64,000 bases of DNA from Rhodopseudomonas sp. BR0M22 (GCF_010907035.1 NZ_QUMK01000028.1:1-64000); one strand, 5' to 3'; counted from the stretch's first letter, positions 1 to 9,661 are shown. Numbers and translations: made by a program. Notes: generated by a model from the letters alone, not told the origin.

Positions 1-1206
1 CACATCGTCGGGCCCGACGGCGCGCTGACGCGGATGCTGGAGACCCGGACGCTCGGCTCGCTGGTGTTCTGGGGCCCGCCCGGCACCGGCAAGACCACCG
101 TGGCGCGGCTGCTCGCCGACGCCACCGAGCTGCATTTCGAGCAGATCTCCGCGGTCTTTTCCGGTGTCGCCGACCTGAAGAAAGTGTTCGACGCCGCCCG
201 CGCGCGCCGCGAGATGGGCACCGGCACGCTGTTGTTCGTCGACGAGGTGCATCGCTTCAACAAGGCGCAGCAGGACTCGTTTCTGCCGGTGATGGAAGAC
301 GGCACCGTGGTGATGGTCGGCGCCACCACCGAGAACCCGTCGTTCGAACTCAACGCGGCGCTGTTGTCGCGCGCCCGCGTGCTGGTGTTTCGCTCGCTCG
401 ACGCGGCGGCGATCGAGCAGCTGTTTGCCCATGCGGAAGAGGTCGAAGGCAAGAAGCTGCCGCTCGACGACGAGGCGCGGGCGGTGCTGGTGAGGATGGC
501 CGACGGCGACGGCCGCGCTTCGCTGACGCTGGCCGAAGAGGTCTGGCGCTCGGCGCGCGCCGGCGAAGTGTTCAATGCCGCGCAGCTTCAGGACATTTTG
601 CAGCGCCGCGCGCCGATCTACGACAAGGGCGCCGACGGCCACTACAATCTGATCTCGGCGCTGCACAAATCGGTGCGCGGCTCGGATCCGGACGCGGCGC
701 TGTACTATCTGTGCCGGATGTTCGACGCTGGCGAAGATCCGCTGTTCCTGGCGCGCCGCGTGGTGCGGATGGCGGTCGAGGACATCGGTCTCGCCGATCC
801 GCAGGCGCTGGTGATCTGCAACGCCGCCAAGGACGCCTACGACTTCCTCGGCAGCCCCGAGGGCGAGCTGGCGATCGCACAGGCGGTGATCTATCTGGCC
901 ACCGCGCCGAAATCCAACGCCGCCTACACCGCCTACAAGGCCGCGACCGCGACCGCCAAGCGCGCCGGCTCACTGCTGCCGCCCAAGCACATCCTCAACG
1001 CGCCGACCGGCCTGATGAAGTCGGAAGGCTACGGCTCCGGCTATCAGTACGACCACGACACGCCGGAGGGGTTCTCCGGGCAGAACTACTTCCCAGACGC
1101 GCTCGGCCGCCAGACCTTCTACGATCCGCCCGACCGTGGCTTCGAACGCGAGATCCGCAAGCGGCTCGATTACTGGGCCAAGCTGCGCGCCGCCAAGGGC
1201 GGTTAG
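1..1206 (+). CDS. rarA: Replication-associated recombination protein A (RarA/MgsA AAA+ ATPase), 5' truncated by window edge
   Basis: The frame is open from base 1, so the N-terminus lies outside the window; the first in-frame ATG (34) is inside the conserved region and is not the start. RarA is a clamp-loader-related AAA+ ATPase acting at stalled forks with SSB. Visible are Walker A (GPPGTGKTT, codons 25-33), Walker B with a DEVHRF motif (about codon 81), sensor 1 (GATTENPSFELNAALLSR), and the family's C-terminal helical region including the segment GYGSGYQYDHDTPEGFSGQNYFPD, described here only by its ends GYGSGYQYDH and GQNYFPD, which is highly typical of RarA. The gene ends with TAG at 1204-1206. 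Family assignment is secure. Confidence 0.96.
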   Translation, partial: HIVGPDGALTRMLETRTLGSLVFWGPPGTGKTTVARLLADATELHFEQISAVFSGVADLKKVFDAARARREMGTGTLLFVDEVHRFNKAQQDSFLPVMEDGTVVMVGATTENPSFELNAALLSRARVLVFRSLDAAAIEQLFAHAEEVEGKKLPLDDEARAVLVRMADGDGRASLTLAEEVWRSARAGEVFNAAQLQDILQRRAPIYDKGADGHYNLISALHKSVRGSDPDAALYYLCRMFDAGEDPLFLARRVVRMAVEDIGLADPQALVICNAAKDAYDFLGSPEGELAIAQAVIYLATAPKSNAAYTAYKAATATAKRAGSLLPPKHILNAPTGLMKSEGYGSGYQYDHDTPEGFSGQNYFPDALGRQTFYDPPDRGFEREIRKRLDYWAKLRAAKGG

Positions 1207-1385
1207 TTCGCCACTCCGTCGCATTTGCGATGGTGCAGGACATCTTTGCGAACAGGAAACCAATCGGCTCGGATTCCGAGATCGCGGTCATTTTACCGCT
1301 GCGTGCAAAGCCGATGTTAAACGGCCTCTGGTTGATTGGCTGCTCCGAACAGCAGCGGCATTTCCAGTACCGATCGATTGACTTC

Positions 1386-3356
1386 ATGATCCGAGCCGAC
1401 AGCAGCTTCAGGGCGATCGCTCTCGCCAAGGCCCAGGCCCGCACCGCACTACGCAACATTCGGCTCACGTTGATCTCCAACATCGTGATCGCGCTGTCGC
1501 TCGCGGTGCTGCTGTATCGCGAGAACGGCGAGACGCCGATCTTATGGTGGCTCGGCGCCGCGTCGGCGCTGGCGCTCGTCCGCGCCTGGTGGGTGGCGCG
1601 GCTGGCGAGGACCGGGGCGGCGGAGACCGCGCCGTATCAGGTGCTGCACCATCTCACCGCGCTGGCTTTCGCCAGTGGGCTGTTGTGGTGCGTCGTTCCT
1701 GCCGCGGTCGGCGTGTTCGCCGCCCAGCAGGGCATCGACTACATCACCTTCATCATGATCGGGACCTCCACCGGCGCGATCATTCAGAGCGCGTCCTATG
1801 CCCGCATCTCGCTCGCCTTCGCGATGCCGGTGATGGCCGCGACCCTGGCGCGGATCATGCTGACCGGCGACGGTTCGGACTACATCATCGCCCTCGACGG
1901 GCTGTTCCTCACCTTCATGCTGTTCCGCGCCGCGGTCGGCGGTGAACGCGAGTTCATCGCCAGTCAGACCACCGCGCTGGAGGCGACCGATCTGGCCGCC
2001 TCGCTGGCGAGCGCCAACAGCGAAGTGCTGAGTACGAACCGCGCGCTGGAGCAGATCGCCCGTGCCGATCCGCTCACCGGCCTCGCCAACCGCAGTCACT
2101 TCCGCGAAGCCGCGGCGGCGGCGTGCCGATCCGGGCAGGGCGTCGCCTTCGTGCTGTTCGACCTCGACAACTTCAAGACGATCAACGACACCCGCGGCCA
2201 CGAAGCCGGCGACCGGGTGATCGCCGCGGTGGCCGAGCTGCTGCGCTCGGCCTGCGGACCGCACGATCTGCCGGTGCGGCTCGGCGGCGACGAATTCATC
2301 GTGGTGCTGCAGGGCGACGATGTCGCGGGGCGGGCGCCGGCTTTGGCGCGCCGGCTGAGCGGCGCGCTGACCCGGCCGGTTCAGGTTGCCGGCCAGCCGC
2401 TGGCGATCACTTGCTCGATCGGCATCGCGGTGCATCCGGGCGGGCCGATCGACGTCGAGGACATGTTCGCGCGCGCCGATGCGGCGCTGTACCGCGCCAA
2501 GGACGACGGCCGCGCCTGTATCCGGCTGTTCGACGCGCGGATGCAGGAGGAATTCCTGCTGCAGCGCTGCATCGACAGCGATCTGCCCGGCGCGCTCGGG
2601 CGCGGCGAACTGCATCTCGAATTCCAGCCGCAGGTGGTGCTGGCCACCGGGCAGGTGGTCGGCTTCGAGGCTTTGCTGCGCTGGCACCATCCGATCGCCG
2701 GTCTGATCCCGCCGCCGGACATCGTCCATGCCGCGATCCGGCTGCAGCTCTCGGCGCGGCTGCTGTCGTTCATCGGCGATGCGGCTTGCGCCTTCCTGCG
2801 TGCGCTCGACGCCAGCGGCGCGCCGCCTGTCAATGTCGCGGTCAACGTCTCGCCGCGGGAGCTGACGCTGCATTCGCCGGCCAGGATTTTGATGGATCAG
2901 GCCCAGCGCCACGGCATCGATCCGCACCGGATCGAGATCGAGGTCACCGAGGAGGCGCTGTTCGATCCCAAGCAATGCGCGCGCGAATTGCAGCGGATCG
3001 AGCATTGCGGCTTCGGCCTGGCGATTGACGATTTCGGCGTCGGCCATTCGTCGATCTCCAATCTGATGACCGTGGCGCTCGACACCATCAAGATCGATCG
3101 CGCGTTCGTGCATGGCGTCAGCGCCAACCGGCAGAACCAGCAACTGATCGCCGCGATCACCGCGGTGGCGCAGCCGCTCGGCCATCGCATCGTCGCCGAG
3201 GGCGTCGAGAGCCAGGGCGAGGCCGAGACGCTGCGGATGCTCGGCTGTTCCTACGGTCAGGGCTGGCTGTACGGCCGCCCGATGCGCGCCGCCGACGCGG
3301 CGGCGTGGCTCGCCGGCCGCGACGACGAGCGTCGCAGCGAGCGGCAGCTCGCCTGA
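1386..3356 (+). CDS. Membrane-bound diguanylate cyclase/phosphodiesterase (GGDEF-EAL)
   Basis: 656 aa from the ATG at 1386; an in-frame ATG at 1230 would add 52 poorly conserved residues, and neither has a clear ribosome site. The N-terminal ~190 residues hold about six hydrophobic segments, a membrane sensor of unknown ligand. A GGDEF domain follows: DPLTGLANR, then an intact GGDEF motif at residue 300. The EAL domain starts with an intact EALLRW motif (Glu428) and keeps NVSPREL, EVTEEALF, IDDFGVGHSS, KIDRAFV and AEGVES, so both active sites look complete. It would make and/or degrade cyclic di-GMP at the inner membrane. Net direction cannot be told from sequence. Confidence 0.92.
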   Translation: MIRADSSFRAIALAKAQARTALRNIRLTLISNIVIALSLAVLLYRENGETPILWWLGAASALALVRAWWVARLARTGAAETAPYQVLHHLTALAFASGLLWCVVPAAVGVFAAQQGIDYITFIMIGTSTGAIIQSASYARISLAFAMPVMAATLARIMLTGDGSDYIIALDGLFLTFMLFRAAVGGEREFIASQTTALEATDLAASLASANSEVLSTNRALEQIARADPLTGLANRSHFREAAAAACRSGQGVAFVLFDLDNFKTINDTRGHEAGDRVIAAVAELLRSACGPHDLPVRLGGDEFIVVLQGDDVAGRAPALARRLSGALTRPVQVAGQPLAITCSIGIAVHPGGPIDVEDMFARADAALYRAKDDGRACIRLFDARMQEEFLLQRCIDSDLPGALGRGELHLEFQPQVVLATGQVVGFEALLRWHHPIAGLIPPPDIVHAAIRLQLSARLLSFIGDAACAFLRALDASGAPPVNVAVNVSPRELTLHSPARILMDQAQRHGIDPHRIEIEVTEEALFDPKQCARELQRIEHCGFGLAIDDFGVGHSSISNLMTVALDTIKIDRAFVHGVSANRQNQQLIAAITAVAQPLGHRIVAEGVESQGEAETLRMLGCSYGQGWLYGRPMRAADAAAWLAGRDDERRSERQLA

Positions 3357-3428
3357 GCGCTTTACGCCGCGCCGCGTCCGCCGCATGGTTCGGCCCAACC
3401 GATCGCACGGACGAAGGAGAGCGTCGCG

Positions 3429-3848
<420 letters not shown>

Positions 3849-3953
3849 GATGATACAGCGGCTGCGCGCAAGACCCGGTTAGTTCCGGTTTCCCATCCTC
3901 CCTGGAAAACAAAAGCGATCACCGCATCGCAACAAACAACAGGGAGAGAACGG

Positions 3954-5162
3954 ATGAGGAGTCTTCGGCTTTGGCTCGGCGCTGCCTTCGCGGCGGCGCT
4001 CGCCACCACGGCGCAGGCGCAGCAGAACGCGCCCGGCGTCACCGCCACCGAGATCAAGATCGGCAACACCATGCCGTACAGCGGCCCGGCCTCGGCGCTG
4101 AGCTCGACCGGCAAGGCGATCACCGCCTATCTCGATCACGTCAACGAGCAGGGCGGCGTGAACGGCCGCAAGATCACGATGATCTCGCTCGACGACGGCT
4201 TCTCGCCGCCGAAGACCATGGAGGCGACGCGGCGGCTGGTCGAAGGCGACGGCGTCGCGTTCATCGCCGCCACCATGGGCACCGCGCCGAGCTCGGCGAT
4301 CGCCAAATATCTCAACACCAACAAGGTGCCGCAGATCTTCCTGATCAGCTCGGCATCGAAATGGAACGATCCCGCCAACATGCCGTGGTCGATGGCGCTG
4401 CCATGGGCGCCGAACTACATGAGCGAGGCGAAGATCGAAGTCGCCTATGCGCGCGCCAAGAACCCGAACGCGCGGTTCGCGGTGCTGTATCAGAACGACG
4501 ACGCCGGCAAAGACTTCATGCGCGGCGTCAAGGATGCTCTCGGCCCGGACGCCGACAAGGCGATCGCGCTGGCCTCGAGCTTCGAGGTCTCCGATCCCAC
4601 CGTCGACTCCCAGGTTCTGACGCTCGCCAACACCAAGGCCGACGTGTTCATGATCTACAGCGTGACGCCGCGCGCCTGCGCCCAGGCGCTGCGCAAGGCG
4701 CACGAGGTCGGCTGGCGGCCGATCCGCTTTCTCGCCAGCGGCTGCGCCAACAAGGCGACCGTGATGGACCCGGCCGGCGTCGACGCCGGCAAGGGCGTGC
4801 TGTCGCTCGGCTCGCTGAAGCCCTATGTGGCCGAGCCGAAGGACGACAAGGCGATGAGCGCCTATATCGCGTTCATGAAAGCGCGGTTGCCGGGCCTCGA
4901 CCCGAACAACATCGGCATGGTGTACGGCTACACGGTGGGCGAGGCGCTGGTGGCGCTGCTGAAGCAGTGCGGCAACGATCTGTCCCGCGACAACATCATG
5001 CGACAGGCGGCGAACATGAAGAACGTGCCGCTGTCGCTGCTGCTGCCCGGCATCACGCTGAACACATCGCCGACCGACTTCCGCCCGATCAAGGACGGCT
5101 ACCTGCTCGAATTCAACGGCAACGACTGGGTGGTAGTCAGCGAAATGCTGCGCGGCACCTGA
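3954..5162 (+). CDS. Branched-chain amino-acid-type ABC transporter periplasmic substrate-binding protein
   Basis: 402 aa; ribosome site AGGGAGAG before the ATG. Residues 1-22 form a signal peptide ending TAQAQ. The mature start (GVTATEIKIGNTMPYSGPAS) is the classic opening of the LivJ/LivK-type periplasmic binding fold (Peripla_BP_6), and the full length is covered. No permease or ATPase gene lies beside it, so it is an orphan binding protein that must work with a transporter encoded elsewhere. In this group such proteins often bind aromatic acids or other carboxylates rather than amino acids; the ligand cannot be read from sequence. Confidence 0.93.
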   Translation: MRSLRLWLGAAFAAALATTAQAQQNAPGVTATEIKIGNTMPYSGPASALSSTGKAITAYLDHVNEQGGVNGRKITMISLDDGFSPPKTMEATRRLVEGDGVAFIAATMGTAPSSAIAKYLNTNKVPQIFLISSASKWNDPANMPWSMALPWAPNYMSEAKIEVAYARAKNPNARFAVLYQNDDAGKDFMRGVKDALGPDADKAIALASSFEVSDPTVDSQVLTLANTKADVFMIYSVTPRACAQALRKAHEVGWRPIRFLASGCANKATVMDPAGVDAGKGVLSLGSLKPYVAEPKDDKAMSAYIAFMKARLPGLDPNNIGMVYGYTVGEALVALLKQCGNDLSRDNIMRQAANMKNVPLSLLLPGITLNTSPTDFRPIKDGYLLEFNGNDWVVVSEMLRGT

Positions 5163-5188
5163 TGCCCGCGCTGTGGCCGGCCGTAGCT

Positions 5189-5280
5189 GTAGCCCGCATG
5201 AGCGCAGCGAAATCCGGGGATCGGACCTCCCACGGGTTCGGTCCCCGGATTTCGCTCCGCTGCATCCGGGCTTCTGTAAC
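5189..5280. repeat. Dispersed imperfect palindrome, family A copy 1
   Basis: The left arm begins GTAGCCCGCATGAGCGCAGC and the right arm runs through GGATTTCGCTCCGCTGCATC, so the arms can pair (GCGAAATCCGGGGA with TCCCCGGATTTCGC). The same element occurs at 9824-9904, 12667-12745 and, degenerate, at 20984-21053, always between genes. It starts 27 bp past the stop of the binding-protein gene and could act as a transcript-end or mRNA-stabilising hairpin. Confidence 0.85.
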
Positions 5281-5526
5281 GGGCCTCGGTTAGTCAATCC
5301 CTTTTTGCTTGGTCCTGTCGCCGGCGACTTGCTTCTGTCCGGGATCGGCGCGGTGGCCGTCACCTTTAGGGGTGCGTAAGAGGAGCCGGCCGGCCAATCT
5401 ACGGAAGCGTGGTTGTGAACCGACGTCCCGGATGGCGGCCTGACCGGATCCATCGTCCCGGCGAAGGGACTTCGCTCAAGGATGGCTTGGTGCCTTGGCC
5501 TTCCCCGAATTCATAATTTCTCCTCG
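5281..5526. other. Gene-free stretch on the transposase 3' side
   Basis: Together with the repeat before it, this makes a 364-base interval without a gene. It holds the 3' flank of the IS110 element. A small hairpin (GCGAAGGGACTTCGC, 5461-5475) and the octamer AAGGATGG (5478-5485) are visible; the octamer is inverted as CCATCCTT at 6635-6642 on the other side of the transposase. The exact element end cannot be fixed because IS110 elements lack clear terminal repeats and target duplications. Confidence 0.5.
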
Positions 5527-6561
5527 TCAGGTCGTCGCCAGCTTGACGTTGGGGTTGAACGGCTTGGCGTCGGCCAGCATCCGGTGCAGCACGACCGCCA
5601 GCTTGCGCGCCAGCGCCACCTTCGCCTTGCGCAGGCCGGCCCGCTTGGCAATCCGCATCGCCCAGCTCTTCAACTCGGTGCAATTCTTGATCGGCTTGGT
5701 CAGCATGATGTGCGCCGCCTGATACAGCGCCTCGCGCACCGAAGCGTCGCCGGTCTTGGTGATACGACCGGTGTAGTCGGTCTGCCCCGATTGATATTTC
5801 TTCGGCGTCAGACCGAAGTGGGCGCCCGCTGCCTTCGAAGACTTGAACCGGGCCGGATCGTCGATCGCATTGGCATAGGTGAGCGCCACGATCGGACCGA
5901 CCGACGGCGTCGTCATCAACAGCCGTGCTTGTGGCTGCGCCTTGGCGAGCTGCAGCACCTGCTTGTCCAATGCTCTGAACTCGCGCATCAGCACGGTGTG
6001 CACCGCGAGCATCGCCTTGGCGATCGAAGCCAGTGCCGCGTGGCCCTTAGTCAATTCTTCGATCCGCGCCGCAAAGCTCCGCTCGGTCGTCTTGCCGACC
6101 TTCAGGCCGAAGCCGCGCAGAATCCCGCGAAGACTGTTCTCGACGTCGAGCAACTTCGTCTGCAGCAGCTTGCGCGCCGTCAGCACGGCACGGACTTCCT
6201 GCGCCGCGATCGATTTACAATGCACCGGCCGGAACCAACCAAGCCGCATCAGTTGCGCGATGGCGCGGGCGTCGTTCCGGTCGGTCTTCACCGACATCGC
6301 CTTGAAGGCATCGCGAACGTGCCGCGTCTCAAGCAGTTCGACCGCCAGGCCCGCCTCACGCAAGGCCGCGTAGAGCCATTGCGACAACGGCCCAGCCTCC
6401 AGACCGATCCGCTCCAGCGGCGTCGCCAGCGAACCGAACCAGGCGATCAGCGCCGCCGGCTCACTCGCCACCTTCGCCTCTCGCGCGATCCGCCCAGTCC
6501 CGTCGACGACACAAACCGCAGACTGTTCCAAAGACACGTCGATTCCGGCATAGTGGTACAT
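5527..6561 (-). CDS. IS110-family transposase
   Basis: 344 aa, full length and uninterrupted. The N-terminal DEDD domain begins GIDVSLEQS and continues with IGLEAGPLSQWL and VKTDRNDARAIAQLM, carrying the expected acidic residues. The C-terminal Transposase_20 domain contains TTPSVGPIVALTY, FGLTPKKYQSG and a GDASVREALY stretch with the likely serine nucleophile. The ribosome site (GAGGAACGACC before ATG) is complementary to a segment 65 bases upstream (see the hairpin entry). With intact catalytic residues and no stops, the element may still be mobile. Confidence 0.95.
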   Translation of the reverse strand: MYHYAGIDVSLEQSAVCVVDGTGRIAREAKVASEPAALIAWFGSLATPLERIGLEAGPLSQWLYAALREAGLAVELLETRHVRDAFKAMSVKTDRNDARAIAQLMRLGWFRPVHCKSIAAQEVRAVLTARKLLQTKLLDVENSLRGILRGFGLKVGKTTERSFAARIEELTKGHAALASIAKAMLAVHTVLMREFRALDKQVLQLAKAQPQARLLMTTPSVGPIVALTYANAIDDPARFKSSKAAGAHFGLTPKKYQSGQTDYTGRITKTGDASVREALYQAAHIMLTKPIKNCTELKSWAMRIAKRAGLRKAKVALARKLAVVLHRMLADAKPFNPNVKLATT

Positions 6562-6638
6562 GGTCGTTCCTCGATGATGCTTGGAGCGGGCTCGCCCTGA
6601 CTCCGTTGATTGACACCATCAGTTTGAGGGACGACCAT
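6560..6638 (-). promoter_or_regulatory. Long-range hairpin burying the transposase ribosome site and start; possible bridge-RNA region
   Basis: Positions 6560-6572 (ATGGTCGTTCCTC) and 6626-6638 (GAGGGACGACCAT) pair at 12 of 13 positions. The enclosed 53 bases hold two smaller hairpins: GGAG-c-GGG-loop-CCC-tga-CTCC, and TGAT-loop-ATCA. In the minus-strand transcript the 3' arm contains both the GAGGA ribosome site and the AUG of the transposase. A read-through message from the upstream kinase would therefore hide the start. The multi-hairpin 5' region is also where IS110-group bridge RNAs are encoded. Pairing is seen; either function is inferred. Confidence 0.55.
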
Positions 6639-6718
6639 CCTTCCGCCAATCCACCAAGCGACATGCTCGGCCTGGCCGGCCCGTTACCCCATCTACGCGG
6701 CGTGTTTGTACGACCTTG

Positions 6719-8779
6719 CTACTTCCCGATCAGCTCGCGGATCCGCGCCGCCAGCGTGTCGACCGCGAACGGCTTGGTCAGCACCGCCATGCCGGGTTCG
6801 AGTTGGCCGTTGTTGAGCAGCGCGTTCTCGGCGAAACCGGTGATGAACAACACGTTGAGGCCGGGGCGGATGTCGCGGGCGGCGTCGGCGAGCTGGCGGC
6901 CGTTCATGCCGCCGGGCAGGCCGACGTCGGTGATCAAAAGATCGATCCGCGCGTCGGACTGCAGCAGCTTCAGGCCGCCGACGCTGTCGGAGGCCTCCAG
7001 CGCGGAGTAGCCGAGGTCTTCCAGCACGTCGGCGACCAGCATCCGCACCGTCGGCTCGTCGTCGACCACCATCACGGTCTCGCCGGTGTGGGCGAACGGG
7101 ATCGCGGTGGAGTCCGGGAAGCGCTCGTCCTCGGCGACGTCGCCGCGGTGCCGCGGCAGATAGATGCACACCATCGTGCCCTGGCCGACCTCGGAATAGA
7201 TCCGCACCTGGCCGCCGGACTGCTGCGCGAAGCCGTAGATCATCGACAGGCCGAGTCCGGTGCCCTGGCCGATCGGCTTGGTGGTGAAGAACGGATCGAA
7301 CGCCTTGGCGATCACGTCCGGCGACATCCCGGTGCCGGTGTCGGAGACGCACAGCGAGACGTACTGTCCGCTCGGAATGTCGTAGAGTTTCGACTGCGTG
7401 CGATCGATCCAGCGATTGCCGGTTTCGATCGTGATCTTGCCGCCGCTCGGCATCGCGTCGCGGGCGTTGATACACAGATTGAGCAGCGCGCTTTCGAGCT
7501 GCGGCACGTCGACCAGCACGCTCCACAGCCCGGCGGCGCCGACGTGCTGCACCTCGATGCCGGGGCCGACGGTGCGCTGGATCAGGTCGAGCATGCCGCC
7601 GACCAGGCGGTTGACGTTGGCGGCAGTCGGGGTCAGCGTCTGGCGGCGCGCGAAGGCGAGCAGACGGTGGGTCAGCGACGCGGCGCGCTTCACCGCGCTC
7701 TGCGCAGCGCCGATATACTTCTCGATCTCGCCGACGCGGCCCTGGCGTAGCCGCGCGCTCATCAGTTCGAGGCTGCCGGAGATGCCGGCGAGCAGATTGT
7801 TGAAGTCGTGAGCCAGGCCGCCGGTGAGCTGGCCGACCGCTTCCATCTTCTGCGCCTGGCGGAGCTGTTCGGCTGAGCGCATCAGCTCGGCACGCGCGTC
7901 GGCGACGCGCTGCTCCAGCGTCTCGTTCAGCGCGCGCAACTCGGCAATGGCGCGGTCGCGCTCGGCGATCAGCGCGCGGCGGTCGTTGACGTCGATCAGC
8001 ACGCCGGGAAAGCTCAGCGGCGTGCCGTCCGGCCCGTGCTCGACGCGGCCGTTGGCCTCGAGCCAGTAGTACTTGCCGTCGGCGCGGCGCACCCGGTACT
8101 GATGCGCGTAAGGCCCGCCGCGCTTGACCGCTTCCTCGATCGCGGCCGCGAGGCCGGCCTGATCGTCGGGATGCACGGTGGCGACGACCTGCGCCAGGCT
8201 GAGGCCATCGCGGCCGAGCGCCGGATCGAGTCCGAACGCGCGCGCGAACGCTTCGTCGACGGTGAAGCGGTCGGTCGGCAGGTCCCACAGCCAGGTTCCG
8301 ATGATCGCCCCGGCGGCGAGCGCGAGCTGCACCCGCTGCACGTTCTCGCGCGCCAGTTGCTCGCTGTCGCGCAGCGCGACCTCGGCGCGTTTGCGCGCGG
8401 TGATGTCGCGGAACAGCACCGACACCTGGCGCAGCTCCGGCGGCTCGATCCGCGTCGCCGACACTTCGATGACGCGGTTCACCGCGATGAATTCGCGCTC
8501 GAAATGGATCGGCCGGCCGGTCACCAGCACGCTGCGATACAGCTCCGCCCAGCCGTCGGCTTCATCCGGCACCAGATCGCGCAAGGTCCGGCCGACGATG
8601 TTGGGAATCCCGGTCTGCTTCTCGTAGCCGGCGTTGGCTTCGATATGGCGATAGTCGCTGAGCGGGCCGTGCGGGCCGTCGAAGAACTCGATGATGCAGA
8701 AGCCGTCGTCGATCGCTTCGAACAGCGCACGATAGCGCGCCTCGCTCTGGCTGACCGCAGGACTGGAAGGGGGCTGCAT
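6719..8779 (-). CDS. PAS-domain hybrid sensor histidine kinase with C-terminal receiver domain
   Basis: 686 aa from the ATG at 8779; 47 more upstream in-frame codons are proline/serine-rich and not PAS-like, so the shorter form is preferred. No membrane segment is seen, so it is probably cytosolic. Order: PAS (residues ~10-130, opening RYRALFEAIDDGFCIIEF), second PAS with PAC (~160-285), a coiled linker, then HisKA with His324 in GGLAHDFNNLLAG. The ATPase domain follows with NLCINARDAMP, SDTGTGM, FDPFFTTK and GTGLGLSM. The receiver domain has DDE near its start, Asp618 in LITDVGLPGGMNG and Lys in LTKPF. No partner regulator is adjacent; the signal is unknown. An IS110 element follows it. Confidence 0.93.
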   Translation of the reverse strand: MQPPSSPAVSQSEARYRALFEAIDDGFCIIEFFDGPHGPLSDYRHIEANAGYEKQTGIPNIVGRTLRDLVPDEADGWAELYRSVLVTGRPIHFEREFIAVNRVIEVSATRIEPPELRQVSVLFRDITARKRAEVALRDSEQLARENVQRVQLALAAGAIIGTWLWDLPTDRFTVDEAFARAFGLDPALGRDGLSLAQVVATVHPDDQAGLAAAIEEAVKRGGPYAHQYRVRRADGKYYWLEANGRVEHGPDGTPLSFPGVLIDVNDRRALIAERDRAIAELRALNETLEQRVADARAELMRSAEQLRQAQKMEAVGQLTGGLAHDFNNLLAGISGSLELMSARLRQGRVGEIEKYIGAAQSAVKRAASLTHRLLAFARRQTLTPTAANVNRLVGGMLDLIQRTVGPGIEVQHVGAAGLWSVLVDVPQLESALLNLCINARDAMPSGGKITIETGNRWIDRTQSKLYDIPSGQYVSLCVSDTGTGMSPDVIAKAFDPFFTTKPIGQGTGLGLSMIYGFAQQSGGQVRIYSEVGQGTMVCIYLPRHRGDVAEDERFPDSTAIPFAHTGETVMVVDDEPTVRMLVADVLEDLGYSALEASDSVGGLKLLQSDARIDLLITDVGLPGGMNGRQLADAARDIRPGLNVLFITGFAENALLNNGQLEPGMAVLTKPFAVDTLAARIRELIGK

Positions 8780-8983
8780 CGGGCTCGAACAACCGGCGGG
8801 CGTGACGCGGAGGGGCGGAAACGGAACTGGAAAAGCGGGCGTGCCGCTGAAGGCCGTCCCGGACCGTGGCCGCTCGGCGCAGCCGTCGCTATTACTCTCC
8901 GAATTGCGACCGTTTGTCAAAGCGGCTTGACATCGCCGCGCTCCGCGGCGCTGGGCCGCGGAGCGATGTCGGTTCGGCGCGTG

Positions 8984-9661
8984 TCAGCCGTCGAACCCGA
9001 CGAACCGCGCGGCTTCGCGCACCGGCTTGCGTTCCGACACCACGGCGTTGGCCGGGAACTCGTCGTCCGGCCAGCCCAGCGCGATCGCCTTCATGATCAC
9101 CTGATCGTCGGCGATGCCGGCATGTTCGCGTACCACCGGGGATTGCATGATGCCCTGGCTGTTGATCACCGCGCCGAGCCCGCGCGACCACGCGGCGTTG
9201 ACCAGCGCGTTGGTCACCGCGCCGCAATCGAACGGGGTGTCGTCGCTGTCGCTCAGCGTGCGGTCGTAGGTGATGATGATGCACACCGGCGCGTCGAACT
9301 GGCGGAAGCCGCGCAGCACCCAGTCCTGCCGCTTGGCCTGATCGTCGCGCGCGATTCCCATCGCCGAGAACAACTGCTTGGCGACCATGATCTGCCGCTC
9401 GCGATGGGCGCCGGCGAACGGCTGTCCGGTCCGGAATTCGCGGCTGTGCGGCACGCCGGCGAGATTGCGCTCGGTGTTGCCGGCGCGAATGCGGTCGAGC
9501 GGCTCGCCGGTGAGCACGGTGAAATTCCACGGCTGGCTGTTCATCGAGGAGGGCGCCCGCATCGCCAGTTCGAGGATTTCCTCGATCAATTCCCGCGGCA
9601 CGGGATCAGGCTTGTAGCCGCGGATCGAGCGGCGGCCGCGGACCACGTCGTCGTATTGCAT
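8984..9661 (-). CDS. Nitroreductase family protein
   Basis: 225 aa from ATG 9661 (MQYDDVVRGRRSIRGYKPDP). It has the FMN-binding nitroreductase features RRSIRGYKP near the start, MRAPSSMNSQPWNF (FMN and dimer contacts), and ALGWPDDEFPAN near the C-terminus. Such enzymes reduce nitro groups, quinones or enones with NAD(P)H through bound FMN; the native substrate cannot be told. It stands alone 204 bp upstream of the kinase start on the same strand. A palindromic repeat lies just upstream of its start. Confidence 0.92.
   Translation of the reverse strand: MQYDDVVRGRRSIRGYKPDPVPRELIEEILELAMRAPSSMNSQPWNFTVLTGEPLDRIRAGNTERNLAGVPHSREFRTGQPFAGAHRERQIMVAKQLFSAMGIARDDQAKRQDWVLRGFRQFDAPVCIIITYDRTLSDSDDTPFDCGAVTNALVNAAWSRGLGAVINSQGIMQSPVVREHAGIADDQVIMKAIALGWPDDEFPANAVVSERKPVREAARFVGFDG

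Larger units (their letters stand above)
5478..6642 (-). mobile_element. IS110-family insertion sequence (approximate limits)
   Basis: The element is defined by its single transposase gene (5527-6561, minus strand). The given limits are the outer edges of an 8-bp subterminal inverted repeat (AAGGATGG 5478-5485 / CCATCCTT 6635-6642) and are only a minimum estimate; the right end could extend towards the kinase stop at 6719. IS110 elements move by DEDD-type recombination guided, in characterised members, by a bridge RNA from a noncoding end. The element sits directly downstream of, and in the same direction as, the kinase gene. Confidence 0.7.

Noticed and set aside
5380-6718. Similar segments beginning ATCTACG on both sides of the IS110 element, considered as target duplication
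   Set aside because: The match needs several gaps, and IS110 elements normally do not duplicate their target. Chance similarity is more likely.
8780-8920. N-terminal extension of the hybrid kinase
   Set aside because: The 47 extra codons are low-complexity, rich in Pro and Ser, and unlike any PAS or membrane segment; the ATG at 8779 gives a normal start.
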